Shown: positions 51,376 to 60,020, counted from the stretch's first letter. The stretch: DNA of 64,000 bases from JBJXFE01 sp046153875 (GCA_046153875.1 JBJXFE010000043.1:1-64000); one strand, 5' to 3'. The notes: generated from the sequence alone by a model not told the origin. Made by a program: numbers and translations.

Positions 51376-52056
51376 ATGAAGAGCCAGACGGGCGAGAACG
51401 TGGTCCGCCGCGGGCGGGCATGGGCGGCGGCCGTGCTTGTGCTGGCGCTCATCGGGGCGAGCGGCTGGTTCTACCGCTACCACGTCCGCGACAACATCTT
51501 CCCCAAGAACTTCGGCGTGGTGGACGAGGGCAAGGTCTATCGGGCCGGGGGTTTGACCCCCGCGGCGTTCCGCGCCGTGGCCGCGGAGCACGGGATCAAG
51601 ACCTTCGTGGACCTGGGGGCCTGGCCCGCGGGCTCGGCAGAGGACCGGCGTGCCCAGCGCACGGCCGAGGCCCTGGGCGTCAAGCGGTTCCGCTTAGAAC
51701 TCGTCGGTGACGGTACCGGCAATCCGAACCACTACGTCAACACGCTGCGGATCATGACCGACCCAGCCCGGCAGCCCGTGCTCGTCCACTGCGGCGCGGG
51801 CTCGGAGCGCACCGGGATCGCGGTGATCCTCTACCGGAACCTCACGCTGGACACGCCGATCGACGAGGCGTACAAGGAAACGCAGCGCTACAAGCACCGT
51901 CCGACGCGGAACCCGAAGCTCAAAGAAGTGCTGGCGCGGTTCGCGGAGCCGATCCTGGCCGCGTACCGCGACGGGTCGTCGATCGTGATCCCCGGCGAGG
52001 TCGAGCCCGTGCCGGTGCCGAAGCCCGTGGCGGATGCCGCGCCCGCGCCGCGGTAG
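51376..52056 (+). CDS. Membrane-anchored dual-specificity/tyrosine phosphatase-like protein
   Basis: This 226-residue protein has one N-terminal transmembrane segment (about 17-33, AAAVLVLALIGASGWF). A DSP/PTP-like domain follows, with the C-x5-R signature HCGAGSERTG (C139, R145) and an upstream Asp candidate in TFVDLGAWPAG. Similar proteins dephosphorylate tyrosine, phosphoinositides or inositol phosphates. The Pro-rich tail looks disordered. TAGAGT (51362-51367) lies 8 bases before the ATG. It is divergent from recR over a 36-base gap, so both promoters overlap. Confidence 0.8.
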   Translation: MKSQTGENVVRRGRAWAAAVLVLALIGASGWFYRYHVRDNIFPKNFGVVDEGKVYRAGGLTPAAFRAVAAEHGIKTFVDLGAWPAGSAEDRRAQRTAEALGVKRFRLELVGDGTGNPNHYVNTLRIMTDPARQPVLVHCGAGSERTGIAVILYRNLTLDTPIDEAYKETQRYKHRPTRNPKLKEVLARFAEPILAAYRDGSSIVIPGEVEPVPVPKPVADAAPAPR

Positions 52057-52098
52057 AGCCGTGCGCGACGGGCGACCTTCGCGTACGCTCCGGGCGCG

Positions 52099-53637
52099 AT
52101 GACCCCGCGGCGACTCGCCCTTGAACTCGCGATCCTGGCGGCCGTCTGCGCCGGCGTGTTCTGGACGCGCCTGGGCGCCACCGGGATCTCGATGAGCGAA
52201 GGGCACCGCGTGCTGCCCGCCTGGGAGATGCTCGACTCCGGCGAGTGGCTGGTGCCGCGGCTCTTCGGGCAGGCGTACCTGCGCAAGCCGCCCGGGATGC
52301 CGTGGGCCGTGGCCCTGTCGTCGGAGGTCTTCGGGCGGACGGAGTTCGCGGTCCGGGCGGTGTCGGCGGTGTCGGCGACGGCAATGGCGTTCCTGGCGTA
52401 CGGCTTCGCACGCCGGTGGTTCGGCCCGCCCTGGGCGCTCGCGGCGGGGCTGATGTCCGCGTTGACGCCCGTGTTCTGGTCCACGGGGCGCAGCGCGGAG
52501 ATCGAGGCCCTGAACAACGCCGCGAGCATGGCGGCGGTGCTGTTGCTCCTGGACGTCACGGTATTTCGCGGGTTAGTGGCGCGCCGGTCGCGGTCCGGCG
52601 CGGTGTTCTCCGTCGTGCTGCTCGCCGTGGCCCTTCTCGCCGCGGCGCTGGCCAAGGGGCCCGCGTCCGTGCCGTGCCTCGTCGCGGCGATCGGCGCGGC
52701 GTGCATCGCCACGCGATCGGCGGGCCCGCTGCGGGACGCCGTGATGTGGGGCGGGGTCGCGCTGGCAGGCGCGGGCGTGGGGGCTCTCGCGTGGGCGATC
52801 CTGCGCGCTGCGGAGGGGTTGAGCCCGGTTCTCCAGGGGCCTGGAGAGTTCCTCTGGAACGGGCAGAGCCTGAGCGCGCGGGCGGTGTGGAGGGTGGTCA
52901 AGCTCGCGCCGGAGTCGCTGGCGATCGCGCTCCCGGCGACGCTCGGGCTGATCGTGTGCTTCCGGGGGCGCGCCGCGAGGAGCAGCGAGGAGCCGGGCAC
53001 GGCGGATTCCGGCGTGCGCATGGCGTCGGCGCTCGCGTGGACGTGCCTGCTCTCGCTGGCGATCTTCGTGACGACGGGTGTGAACAACCCGCGGTACACG
53101 CTCCCGGCGTTCACGATCGTGCCGTTGCTCGCGGCGTTCGTCGCGCGGGAGGCCGCGACGGGGCTCGACGAGCGTGGCCGACGGCTCGCCCGAACGCTGT
53201 TGCTCGGCTCGCCGCTTGCGTGGCCGGTCGTGCTGCTGATCGCGGCCGGCGTGTATGTCGGCGTGGTGGAGCCGCGCAAGCGGGCGTCGAGCGGGCGCGA
53301 GCCGGGGATCGCCCTGGCCGCGGCCCTGCCCGACGGCGCGGAAGTCTGGGCCGACGACCTGATCGAGGCCCGTCCCGAGGTGCTGCACTACGCGCGACAG
53401 CGTGCGGCCGGGGAGGGGCGGCGCGTCACCATCCGCTGGATGCCGCGCCGCGGCGGGCCGCCGAGGATCCCGCCCGAGAGCGGCAACGAAGAAAAACGGT
53501 ACATCGTGCTCCGCACCGACACGGGTTCGAACGAACGCGAGCTCTGCCGGCAGTCCGGCGCACTGGACCGCCTGCGTCCCGTGACCGACGGGCGCGTCCA
53601 CGACTTCGCGTTTACGTTGTACGAAGTGATCCGCTGA
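52099..53637 (+). CDS. Family 39 glycosyltransferase (ArnT/PMT-like)
   Basis: This 512-residue polytopic membrane protein uses a lipid-linked sugar donor to modify lipids or proteins on the outer leaf of the membrane. The first helix is followed by a luminal loop with the acidic catalytic site (SEGHRVLPAWEMLDSGEWL) and the KPP motif (LRKPPGMPW), typical of ArnT-like enzymes. About ten hydrophobic segments follow, with a soluble C-terminal domain. TACGCT lies 9 bases before the ATG. It starts 43 bases after the phosphatase gene, probably the same transcript. Target unknown. Confidence 0.85.
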   Translation: MTPRRLALELAILAAVCAGVFWTRLGATGISMSEGHRVLPAWEMLDSGEWLVPRLFGQAYLRKPPGMPWAVALSSEVFGRTEFAVRAVSAVSATAMAFLAYGFARRWFGPPWALAAGLMSALTPVFWSTGRSAEIEALNNAASMAAVLLLLDVTVFRGLVARRSRSGAVFSVVLLAVALLAAALAKGPASVPCLVAAIGAACIATRSAGPLRDAVMWGGVALAGAGVGALAWAILRAAEGLSPVLQGPGEFLWNGQSLSARAVWRVVKLAPESLAIALPATLGLIVCFRGRAARSSEEPGTADSGVRMASALAWTCLLSLAIFVTTGVNNPRYTLPAFTIVPLLAAFVAREAATGLDERGRRLARTLLLGSPLAWPVVLLIAAGVYVGVVEPRKRASSGREPGIALAAALPDGAEVWADDLIEARPEVLHYARQRAAGEGRRVTIRWMPRRGGPPRIPPESGNEEKRYIVLRTDTGSNERELCRQSGALDRLRPVTDGRVHDFAFTLYEVIR

Positions 53638-53652
53638 GCCCAGGGTCGAGCC

Positions 53653-54372
53653 TCACCGCCGCTTGAAGGCGGCCCGAAGCCGGCGCTTCGGCGGGGTCTC
53701 GTCGTCCACGAAGTCATCGACGGGGCGCGTGGGGTACCACCCCTGGGCCTCCATCAGGCCGCAGAGCTCCGAGCAGGTCAGCGGGTACGGCGGTGCCGTG
53801 GCGGCCTCCAGGGGTTCGACCTCGTCGCGTCCGCGGCAGATCGCCAGCACGCACCCGCGCGGGCGCGCGAGCGTGACGGCCGCCTGCGCCGCGTGCTCGC
53901 GCAGCGACGGGTGGAGCGCCTGGAGCGTGCACACTTCGACGACGAGGTCCGCGCGGCGCGGCAGACCCGCGGGCAGGTTGAACAGGTCCGCGGCGACCAG
54001 CCGATCGGCGATCTCCGGGTGCAGCCGTTTCGCCCAGTCGATGGCGGTGGGGGAGACGTCGAACCCGAGCACGTCGTACCCGCGCCCCGCGAGCTCGACC
54101 ACATCGTGACCAAGTCCGCAGCCGACGACGGTGACGGCCGCCCCGGGGCGGATGACGCTGGGAGCCTCGGCGTTGAGCCAGGAGACGAGCGCGGGGTTGG
54201 CGTGCGAGTCCGCCCACGGGACGTGCCCCGTGTCGCCGTCGGCGCGGTGATAGATTTCCTCGAAGTACCGCACCCATGCGTTCGGATCGGTGGTCGCGGG
54301 AGCAACGGCAGGCCCGAGGGTGGCCGCCTCCACGCCGACGTGTACCGGCCGATTCTGGATCAGCGTCGCCAT
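53653..54372 (-). CDS. Class I SAM-dependent methyltransferase (TPMT-like)
   Basis: This 239-residue enzyme has SAM motif I VTVVGCGLGHDVVELAGRGYDV (about 75-96), FDVSPTAIDWAKRL and LVVEVCTLQALHP. WVRYFEEIYHRADGDTGHVPW at the N-terminus matches thiopurine methyltransferase-like proteins, which methylate S, Se or halide substrates. The substrate is not inferable. GGGG lies upstream of the ATG. It is convergent with the glycosyltransferase. Confidence 0.8.
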   Translation of the reverse strand: MATLIQNRPVHVGVEAATLGPAVAPATTDPNAWVRYFEEIYHRADGDTGHVPWADSHANPALVSWLNAEAPSVIRPGAAVTVVGCGLGHDVVELAGRGYDVLGFDVSPTAIDWAKRLHPEIADRLVAADLFNLPAGLPRRADLVVEVCTLQALHPSLREHAAQAAVTLARPRGCVLAICRGRDEVEPLEAATAPPYPLTCSELCGLMEAQGWYPTRPVDDFVDDETPPKRRLRAAFKRR

Positions 54373-54715
54373 GTCGCACCCCCGCAGGTTGAACCTGGGC
54401 ACGACTCGCTCACAGGCGCGGCCCAAAGGCCGCCGCCCGGGCGAATGTATCCTAACCTCACACCCGGACCCCAACAAGGCCTGAGTTGCCCAGGCTGCCG
54501 GCTCCGAGGTCGAATCCCGTGCGCCCCGCCCAAGGATCGGACCCTTCGTTGCTTCGTACTGAATCCCCTTGCAGTTGAGCGGGTGCGTGATGGCATGATC
54601 CGCGGCGCCGCGCCGGGATTGCAGCATAACAGTTTGATGATGCTTGGGTTATGAATTCCGGCAGGATCGTGCCCATCGCGCGAGGACACCCTCCGGGCCG
54701 GGGATACAGTTGCCG
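54373..54715. other. Divergent intergenic region
   Basis: These 343 bases separate the TPMT-like gene (-) and mqnA (+). The part nearest mqnA is AT-richer. TACAGT (54705-54710) ends 5 bases before the mqnA ATG. A tRNA T-arm-like stretch near 54510 does not fold into a tRNA. No RNA gene is supported. Confidence 0.4.
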
Positions 54716-55555
54716 ATGGAACCGGTGCGGATCGCCTGTGTTCGGTATCTGAACACCCTTCCGCTTATCCACGGGCTCGACAAGCTCGCCGCCATTGACC
54801 TCAAGCTTGAGGTTCCTTCGCGGATCGCGGCTCTCGTGCGGTGCGATGGTGCGGACGTGGGGCTCGTGTCGCTGATCGACGCCGTTCGACCCTCGACCGG
54901 CTGCGACGAGCCGTTGGCGATCCTGCCCGTCGGGATGATCGGGTGCGACGGGCCGACGCTCACCGTCCGGCTCTTCTCGTCGGTGCCGCTGGATCGGGTG
55001 ACGATGCTGCACGCCGATTCGGAGAGCCACACGTCGGTCGCGCTCTGCCGCATCGTGCTGGACAAGCTGTACGGGGTGCGCCCGGAGGTGGTCGCGTTCG
55101 ACGCGCGGGCCCACGATGCTGCGGCCGGCGGCTGGCCGGCGACGGTCCTGCTCATCGGCGACAAGGTCGTCGCCGACCCGCCGCCCGCGGACCGTTTTCC
55201 ACACCAGCTCGACCTCGGGCAGGCGTGGAAGGAGTTGACGGGGTGGCCCTTCGTGTACGCCGCGTGGATGTGCCGCGCGGGCCGGGCCGACTCGGCGAGC
55301 ATCCGCACGGCCGCCGCGGTGCTCGACCGGCAGCGGCGGCGCAATCGGCTCCGTCTCGACGGCATCGCGGAGCGGTCCGCGTCGGAGCACGGCTGGCCGA
55401 CCGCGATGGCGCGGCGGTACCTCGGCTCGCTGCTGCGATACGAGATCGGCCCCCGCGAGCGTGAGGCCGCTGAGCGCTTCGTCGCGATGGCCGCGGAGGC
55501 GGGGATCGTGCCGGCGGCGGAACTCGCCTGGTCGGACGCGGCCGCGATCGCCTGA
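54716..55555 (+). CDS. mqnA: Chorismate dehydratase (futalosine menaquinone pathway)
   Basis: This 279-residue MqnA converts chorismate to 3-enolpyruvyl-benzoate, the first step of menaquinone synthesis by the futalosine route. It has a periplasmic-binding-protein fold with the family N-terminus VRIACVRYLNTLPLIHGL, then DVGLVSLIDAVR, LHADSESHTSVALCRIVLDKLYGV, VLLIGDKVV and GWPFVYAAWM. No other mqn genes are present here. The start at ATG 54716 fits both the family and TACAGT 5 bases upstream. Confidence 0.9.
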   Translation: MEPVRIACVRYLNTLPLIHGLDKLAAIDLKLEVPSRIAALVRCDGADVGLVSLIDAVRPSTGCDEPLAILPVGMIGCDGPTLTVRLFSSVPLDRVTMLHADSESHTSVALCRIVLDKLYGVRPEVVAFDARAHDAAAGGWPATVLLIGDKVVADPPPADRFPHQLDLGQAWKELTGWPFVYAAWMCRAGRADSASIRTAAAVLDRQRRRNRLRLDGIAERSASEHGWPTAMARRYLGSLLRYEIGPREREAAERFVAMAAEAGIVPAAELAWSDAAAIA

Positions 55556-55625
55556 GGCGCGTGCCGCGTTCAGCCAGCCGCTGTGTTCTGGCCCTCTGCT
55601 GCTTTGCTCCTCTGGCCCTTTGCAC

Positions 55626-57305
55626 ATGCCCCCACTTCCCCGCATCCGCGCCGCCGCCCTCGCCGAGCTGGCGAAACAACTGCGGTTTGTGCCGCGGGAA
55701 ACGCTGCGCAAGCAGCTCGCGCGCGTGGAGGAGCTCGCCGCCGAGCTGGACCCCGCGGGCGGTTACCCCGAGGACTGGGTCGCGTTCCGCATCACGGGGT
55801 TCCGGGGCGCGGGCGGGCCGGCGTCGGTCCTGACCGGTTCGGCCCTGCTCGCGGACCTCTCCGCGTTCGCCGAGCGGCTGACGGCCCACGCGCCCGAGGC
55901 GTGGGGCGAGCTTCCGGCGGGTTCGATCATCGATGCGGCGGCGCTGGGCGCGCGCTGGCGCGTGAGCCGCAAGACCATCGAGCGGTGCCGGCGCAAGGGG
56001 TTGATCGCCCACCGCGTCCGCGGCGCGAACGGGCGCGTGCGGCTGGCGTTCCCGGTCGCGGGCGTGGAGCGGTTCGAGTCGCGCCACGCGCCGGAACTCG
56101 CCGGGGCGGGCGCGTTCTCGAGGATCGATCCGCACGTTGAGCGACGCATGATCCGCCGGGCCGGCGCGTACCGGCGCAAGCTGCGGTTCTCTCTCAACCG
56201 CGCGGCCCAGCGGCTGGCGGCGAAGTACGAGCGGTCGCTGGAGGCGGTGCGCCAGGTGCTCCGCCGCCATGAGGCGCGTTCGGGCGAGCCCATCTTCGCG
56301 GAGCCAGGGCCGCCCTCGGCGAGAGAACGGCGCGTGATCGTGCGCGCGGCGCGCCACGCGATCGAGCCGGGCGACATCGCCGAGCGGTTCGGGCGATCGA
56401 CGACGAGCATCCGGCGGGTGATCACGGACGAACGCGCGGCGGCGTTGCAGGGGCTCGGGCTGGCGGGGCCGGGGGCGGTTTTGCCGTGGCGGGGCCCCAA
56501 GGGGAAGCCGCGTGAAGACGCGCTGGAGCACGAGGCCGCGAGGGCAGACCTCGGCGCGCCGGGCGAGACCGACCTGCTCGCCTTCATCGAGGCGGCCCGC
56601 GAACAGGACGCGCCCGATGCGACGACGGAGCGGGCGCGGGCCGCGGCGTATCACGCGCTGGTGGCGCGGGCCGCGGCGATCATCGCGGCGCAGCCGGAGC
56701 ACGGGGCGTCCGCTTCAGCGGTGGATGAGGCCGAGACGCGCCTGCGCTGGGCGGCGCGCCTGAAGGCGGAACTCGTGCGGACCCAGTGGGGGCTCGTCGT
56801 GCGGACGATCGAGTCGGGGCTCGGCCGACCCCCGGAGCAGTTGAGATCGCCGCTGCTGCTGGCGCTGGTGCGTGAGTCGCTCGCGGCGCTCGCGGAGGCG
56901 GTGGACCAGTTCAGGCCCGGGACGGGCGCGGGCGGAAGGCTCGCCGCGCCCGCGGGGCTCGCCATGACGCGGGTCGTGGCGCGGTTCGCCAAGGAGCACG
57001 CGGCGGAACTGCGGACGGGGGCGCGCGCGACGCCTCGGCTCGGGGCGGGCGTGCAGCTGCCGGACTGGACGCGATCGGTTGCGCCGTGGCAGGCATTCCT
57101 GGAACCCGATCCGCGCGTGCGGGCGGGCTTGGCCGGCCTCGACGAGCGGGTCCGGGCGTTTCTCGCGCAGCGCTTTGGTTGGGGTGGCCCGGCGCGAACG
57201 CTGGCTGAACTCGCGGGGCTGTTCAAGACCACGGTGATCAAGGCGGCGATCCTTGAGCGGAAGGTCGTCCGTGCGGCACTGAGCCGAGGCGCGCCGGTGC
57301 GGTAG
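55626..57305 (+). CDS. Sigma-70-like protein with extra helix-turn-helix segments
   Basis: This 559-residue protein is not a named family I know. Several DNA-binding helices are visible: IIDAAALGARWRVSRKTIER (about 100-119), AAQRLAAKYERSLEAVRQVL (about 195-215) and IEPGDIAERFGRSTTSIRRV (about 245-265). Near 370-440, RTQWGLVVRTIESGLGRPPE...LAEAVDQFRPGTG resembles sigma-70 region 2 (A-V-x-x-F-D-P-x-x-G). The C-terminus, LDERVRAFLAQRFGW...TLAELAGLFKTTVIKAAILE, resembles region 4. No region 3 is clear. Arg/Ala-rich. It may be a divergent sigma factor or regulator. The gap to mqnA is 70 bases, and gatB starts 11 bases after it. Confidence 0.6.
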   Translation: MPPLPRIRAAALAELAKQLRFVPRETLRKQLARVEELAAELDPAGGYPEDWVAFRITGFRGAGGPASVLTGSALLADLSAFAERLTAHAPEAWGELPAGSIIDAAALGARWRVSRKTIERCRRKGLIAHRVRGANGRVRLAFPVAGVERFESRHAPELAGAGAFSRIDPHVERRMIRRAGAYRRKLRFSLNRAAQRLAAKYERSLEAVRQVLRRHEARSGEPIFAEPGPPSARERRVIVRAARHAIEPGDIAERFGRSTTSIRRVITDERAAALQGLGLAGPGAVLPWRGPKGKPREDALEHEAARADLGAPGETDLLAFIEAAREQDAPDATTERARAAAYHALVARAAAIIAAQPEHGASASAVDEAETRLRWAARLKAELVRTQWGLVVRTIESGLGRPPEQLRSPLLLALVRESLAALAEAVDQFRPGTGAGGRLAAPAGLAMTRVVARFAKEHAAELRTGARATPRLGAGVQLPDWTRSVAPWQAFLEPDPRVRAGLAGLDERVRAFLAQRFGWGGPARTLAELAGLFKTTVIKAAILERKVVRAALSRGAPVR

Positions 57306-57316
57306 GATGCCGTCGC

Positions 57317-58903
57317 ATGGCGTCGATCGTCTCGGTGCGGTTGAAGGTCGGCCTGGAGGTCCACGTCGAGCTCGCGACGCGGAGCAAGATGTTCAGCCGC
57401 GCGCCGAACGGGGCGCACCCGGAGTTCGACGGGGCCGCGCCGAACACGCTGATCGACCCGACGGTGCTGGGGCTGCCCGGGTCGCTCCCGGTTATGAACC
57501 GGGCGGCGGTCGAGATGGCGATGCTCGTCGGGCTGGCCCTGGGCTGCCGCGTCGCGGAGTTCACCAAGTGGGACCGCAAGGGGTACTTCTACCCGGACCT
57601 ACCCAAGGGCTACCAGATCAGTCAGTACGACCTGCCGCTGTGCGCGGGCGGGGCGGTGGAGGTGCCCGCGGCGGATGAACGCGGGTTCGTGCTGCCCGAG
57701 GCGCCGACGCGGCGCGTGCGGATCACGCGGGCCCACCTCGAAGAGGACGCGGGCAAGCTGCTCCACGAGGCGCCGGGCGGCGCACCGATCGACTTCTCGA
57801 TCGTGGACCTCAACCGCGCGGGCACGCCGCTGCTGGAGATCGTCACCGAGCCGGATTTCGTCGCCGTTCAGGACGTGGTGATGTTCGCGAAAATGCTCCG
57901 CGACCTGTGCCGCTCCCTCGGCGTCACGCAGGGCGTGATGCAGAAGGGGCACATGCGGTTCGAGCCGAACATCAACACGCTGCTGACGCTCAACGACGGG
58001 CGGACCGTCGCCACGCCGATCGTGGAGATCAAGAACCTCAACTCGTTCAAGTCGCTCGCCGGGGCGATCGTGTACGAGCTTGCCGAGCAACCCCGTCGCT
58101 GGGAGCGGGACGGACGCGAGATGAGCCCCGGCTCCAAGACCACACGCGGCTGGGACGACGCACGGGGCGAGACCTACATCCAGCGGGAGAAGGAGGACGC
58201 GCCGGACTACCGCTACTTCCCCGACCCGGACCTGCCGCCCGTCGTCGTGGACGCAGGCTGGCGCGAGGCGGTGCGGGCGAAGCTGCCGGAGCCGCCGATG
58301 GCGCGGCTGCTGCGGTACGTAAAGGAGTTCGGGTTGGCGGCGCAGGAGGCCGCGGCGATCACCGACGAGCGCGGCACATGCCTCCTGTTTGAACGCACGA
58401 TCGAGGCGATGGCCGGGCTCGGGATCGAGCGTGCGCGGGCCGGACGGGTCGCGGCGAACCTGCTGCTCCAGAGCGGGGCCAAGCGTGCCAACGAGCGAGC
58501 CGTGCCGATCCACGAACTCGGCATCGGAGCAGGCGCGATCGCCGGGATAGCGAAGCTTCGCGAGGACGGGCGGATCAGCGCGGCCGCGGCGGATGAGCTT
58601 TTCGAGATTCTGTGCGAGGCGGGGGCGAGACAGCGAGACAGCGAGACAGCGAGACAGGGGGGGGAAGCGGACGTGGAGGCGATCGCGCGGGAGCGGGGCA
58701 TGCTCCTCGTCCGCGACGACGCGGCGCTCGACCGCTGGTGCGACGAGGCGATCGCAGCGAACGCCCAGGCGGCCGCGGACGTGCGGGCCGGCAAGATGCA
58801 GGCGGTGGGACGGCTCGTGGGCGCGGCGATGAAGTCCGCGGGCGGCCACGCGGATGCCAAGGCGGTCAGGGATCGGTTGCTGGCGAAACTGGGGCCGGCG
58901 TAG
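57317..58903 (+). CDS. gatB: Asp-tRNA(Asn)/Glu-tRNA(Gln) amidotransferase subunit B
   Basis: This 528-residue protein is the GatCAB subunit that phosphorylates misacylated Glu-tRNA(Gln) or Asp-tRNA(Asn) for amidation. Landmarks are VGLEVHVELATRSKMFS, KGYFYPDLPKGYQISQYD, RAHLEEDAGKLLHE, DLNRAGTPLLEIV and DYRYFPDPDLPPV, then the helical domain and the YqeY-like tail. The tail has an insertion encoded by an 8-bp tandem repeat (58625-58664, ARQRDSETARQGGE). TAGGAT (57303-57308), using the upstream TAG stop, lies 8 bases before the ATG. gatA and gatC are not in the window. Confidence 0.95.
   Translation: MASIVSVRLKVGLEVHVELATRSKMFSRAPNGAHPEFDGAAPNTLIDPTVLGLPGSLPVMNRAAVEMAMLVGLALGCRVAEFTKWDRKGYFYPDLPKGYQISQYDLPLCAGGAVEVPAADERGFVLPEAPTRRVRITRAHLEEDAGKLLHEAPGGAPIDFSIVDLNRAGTPLLEIVTEPDFVAVQDVVMFAKMLRDLCRSLGVTQGVMQKGHMRFEPNINTLLTLNDGRTVATPIVEIKNLNSFKSLAGAIVYELAEQPRRWERDGREMSPGSKTTRGWDDARGETYIQREKEDAPDYRYFPDPDLPPVVVDAGWREAVRAKLPEPPMARLLRYVKEFGLAAQEAAAITDERGTCLLFERTIEAMAGLGIERARAGRVAANLLLQSGAKRANERAVPIHELGIGAGAIAGIAKLREDGRISAAAADELFEILCEAGARQRDSETARQGGEADVEAIARERGMLLVRDDAALDRWCDEAIAANAQAAADVRAGKMQAVGRLVGAAMKSAGGHADAKAVRDRLLAKLGPA
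58625..58664 (+). repeat. Four 8-bp tandem repeats plus G8 run inside gatB
   Basis: GCGAGACA is repeated four times perfectly (58625-58656) and followed by eight G residues. The unit is not a multiple of three, so a copy-number change would shift the gatB frame about 80 codons before its end. Confidence 0.9.
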
Positions 58904-58918
58904 CGGCGGCGGGGCCGA

Positions 58919-59068
58919 TCAGCTGCGCTTCTTATCCGCGACGTTCAGGCTGCGACCGGCGCGGCGCTTGCGGTTCATCATCTTCCGCCCGTCCTTGGTC
59001 TTCATGCGGGCGCGGAACCCGATCGAGCGCTTGCGCTTCAGTCGGCTGATGCGGTGCGGATAATGCAT
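58919..59068 (-). CDS. rpmH: 50S ribosomal protein L34
   Basis: This 49-residue basic protein has the L34 core ISRLKRKRSIGFRARMKTKD and GRKMMNRKRRAGR. The usual N-terminal K-R-T-Y/F-Q-P is MHYPHR, and there is a short C-terminal extension (SLNVADKKRS). The ATG has GAGG 8 bases upstream. L34 usually sits between dnaA and rnpA; here it is convergent with gatB and divergent from rnc, with no rnpA downstream. Confidence 0.93.
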   Translation of the reverse strand: MHYPHRISRLKRKRSIGFRARMKTKDGRKMMNRKRRAGRSLNVADKKRS

Positions 59069-59266
59069 GGATCGGTCCTCGGCCCGGATGCCTCGCGGCG
59101 GGCCGCGCAGGACGGGGAGGAGTTATAGCGGTGCCGGGGGCTTCGTTCCACGCTTGGAGTGCGTGCCCGATGCTTGGCCGGCGGCATCGGATCGGGCTCC
59201 GGTCGGCCCGGGTGAAGTGCGGGTGGAGGGCTCCCGGGGCGTCGTGCGGCCGCACACCGCGCGGAA

Positions 59267-59272
59267 TATGCT
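59267..59272 (+). promoter_or_regulatory. -10-like TATGCT directly upstream of rnc start
   Basis: The hexamer ends 7 bases before ATG 59280 and contains the alternative upstream ATG (59268). It favours 59280 as the true start. Confidence 0.4.
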
Positions 59273-59279
59273 TGCCCGC

Positions 59280-60020
59280 ATGTCCGACGAGGTGCGAGAC
59301 CGGGCCGAACGGAGCCTCGGGTACACCTTCAGGAACGCCGACCTGCTCGCCCTCGCCCTGCGGCACGCCTCGGTCTCGGACGACCCGCTCCAGAGCAACG
59401 AACGCATGGAGTTCCTGGGCGACTCGGTCCTGGGGCTCATCGTCTCGCACCGGCTGTATGAACGGTTCCCGGCGCTGCTCGAGGGCGAGCTGACCAAGAT
59501 CAAGTCCGCCGCCGTGTCGCGGCAGACCTGCGCCCTGATCGCCCGCTCTCTCGGGCTCGAGGAGCTGCTGGTCCTGGGCAAGGGGATGCAGGGGGCGAAC
59601 GGGCCGATGCCGCAGTCGCTCGCGGCGGCCGTCTTCGAGTCGCTGATCGCGGCGGTGTACCTCGACGCGGGGTACGAGCGGGCGCGCAGCTTCGTGCTGC
59701 CGCTCATCGACCCGCTCCTGGAGCGCGCCGCCAGCAGCGGGCACCAGGAGAACTTCAAGTCCGTGCTCCAGCAGCACGCCCAGCAGACGGGCCAGGGCAC
59801 GCCGCTCTATCGGGTGCTCGACGAGAAGGGCCCGGACCACTCCAAGTGCTTCAAGGTGTGCGTGGAGCTGGGCGGGAAGAAGTTCCCGCCGACATGGGGG
59901 CAGGCGAAAAAGCAGGCCGAGCAGGCGGCGGCCCTCGCGGCATTGCGCGAACTGGGACTGGTCGTCGAGACCGGTGACGGGCACCTGCGCGTGGTCGGGA
60001 CGCCGGAGAGCGCGGCGTGA
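59280..60020 (+). CDS. rnc: Ribonuclease III
   Basis: This 246-residue double-strand RNA endonuclease matures rRNA and cleaves structured mRNAs. The signature is NERMEFLGDSVLGL (about 36-49, catalytic Glu and Asp), with the second acidic cluster in AAAVFESLIAAVYLDAG. A dsRNA-binding domain occupies about 165-235 (FKSVLQQHAQQTGQGTPLY, GQAKKQAEQAAALAALREL). ATG 59280 is chosen because TATGCT lies 7 bases upstream and the product starts at the usual point. It is divergent from rpmH. Confidence 0.95.
   Translation: MSDEVRDRAERSLGYTFRNADLLALALRHASVSDDPLQSNERMEFLGDSVLGLIVSHRLYERFPALLEGELTKIKSAAVSRQTCALIARSLGLEELLVLGKGMQGANGPMPQSLAAAVFESLIAAVYLDAGYERARSFVLPLIDPLLERAASSGHQENFKSVLQQHAQQTGQGTPLYRVLDEKGPDHSKCFKVCVELGGKKFPPTWGQAKKQAEQAAALAALRELGLVVETGDGHLRVVGTPESAA

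Noticed and set aside
54505..54540. tRNA-like T-arm (GGTCGAATCCCGTGCGCCCC)
   Set aside because: The T-stem does not pair, the loop lacks the second T, and no matching acceptor or D-arm lies upstream; at most it is a remnant.
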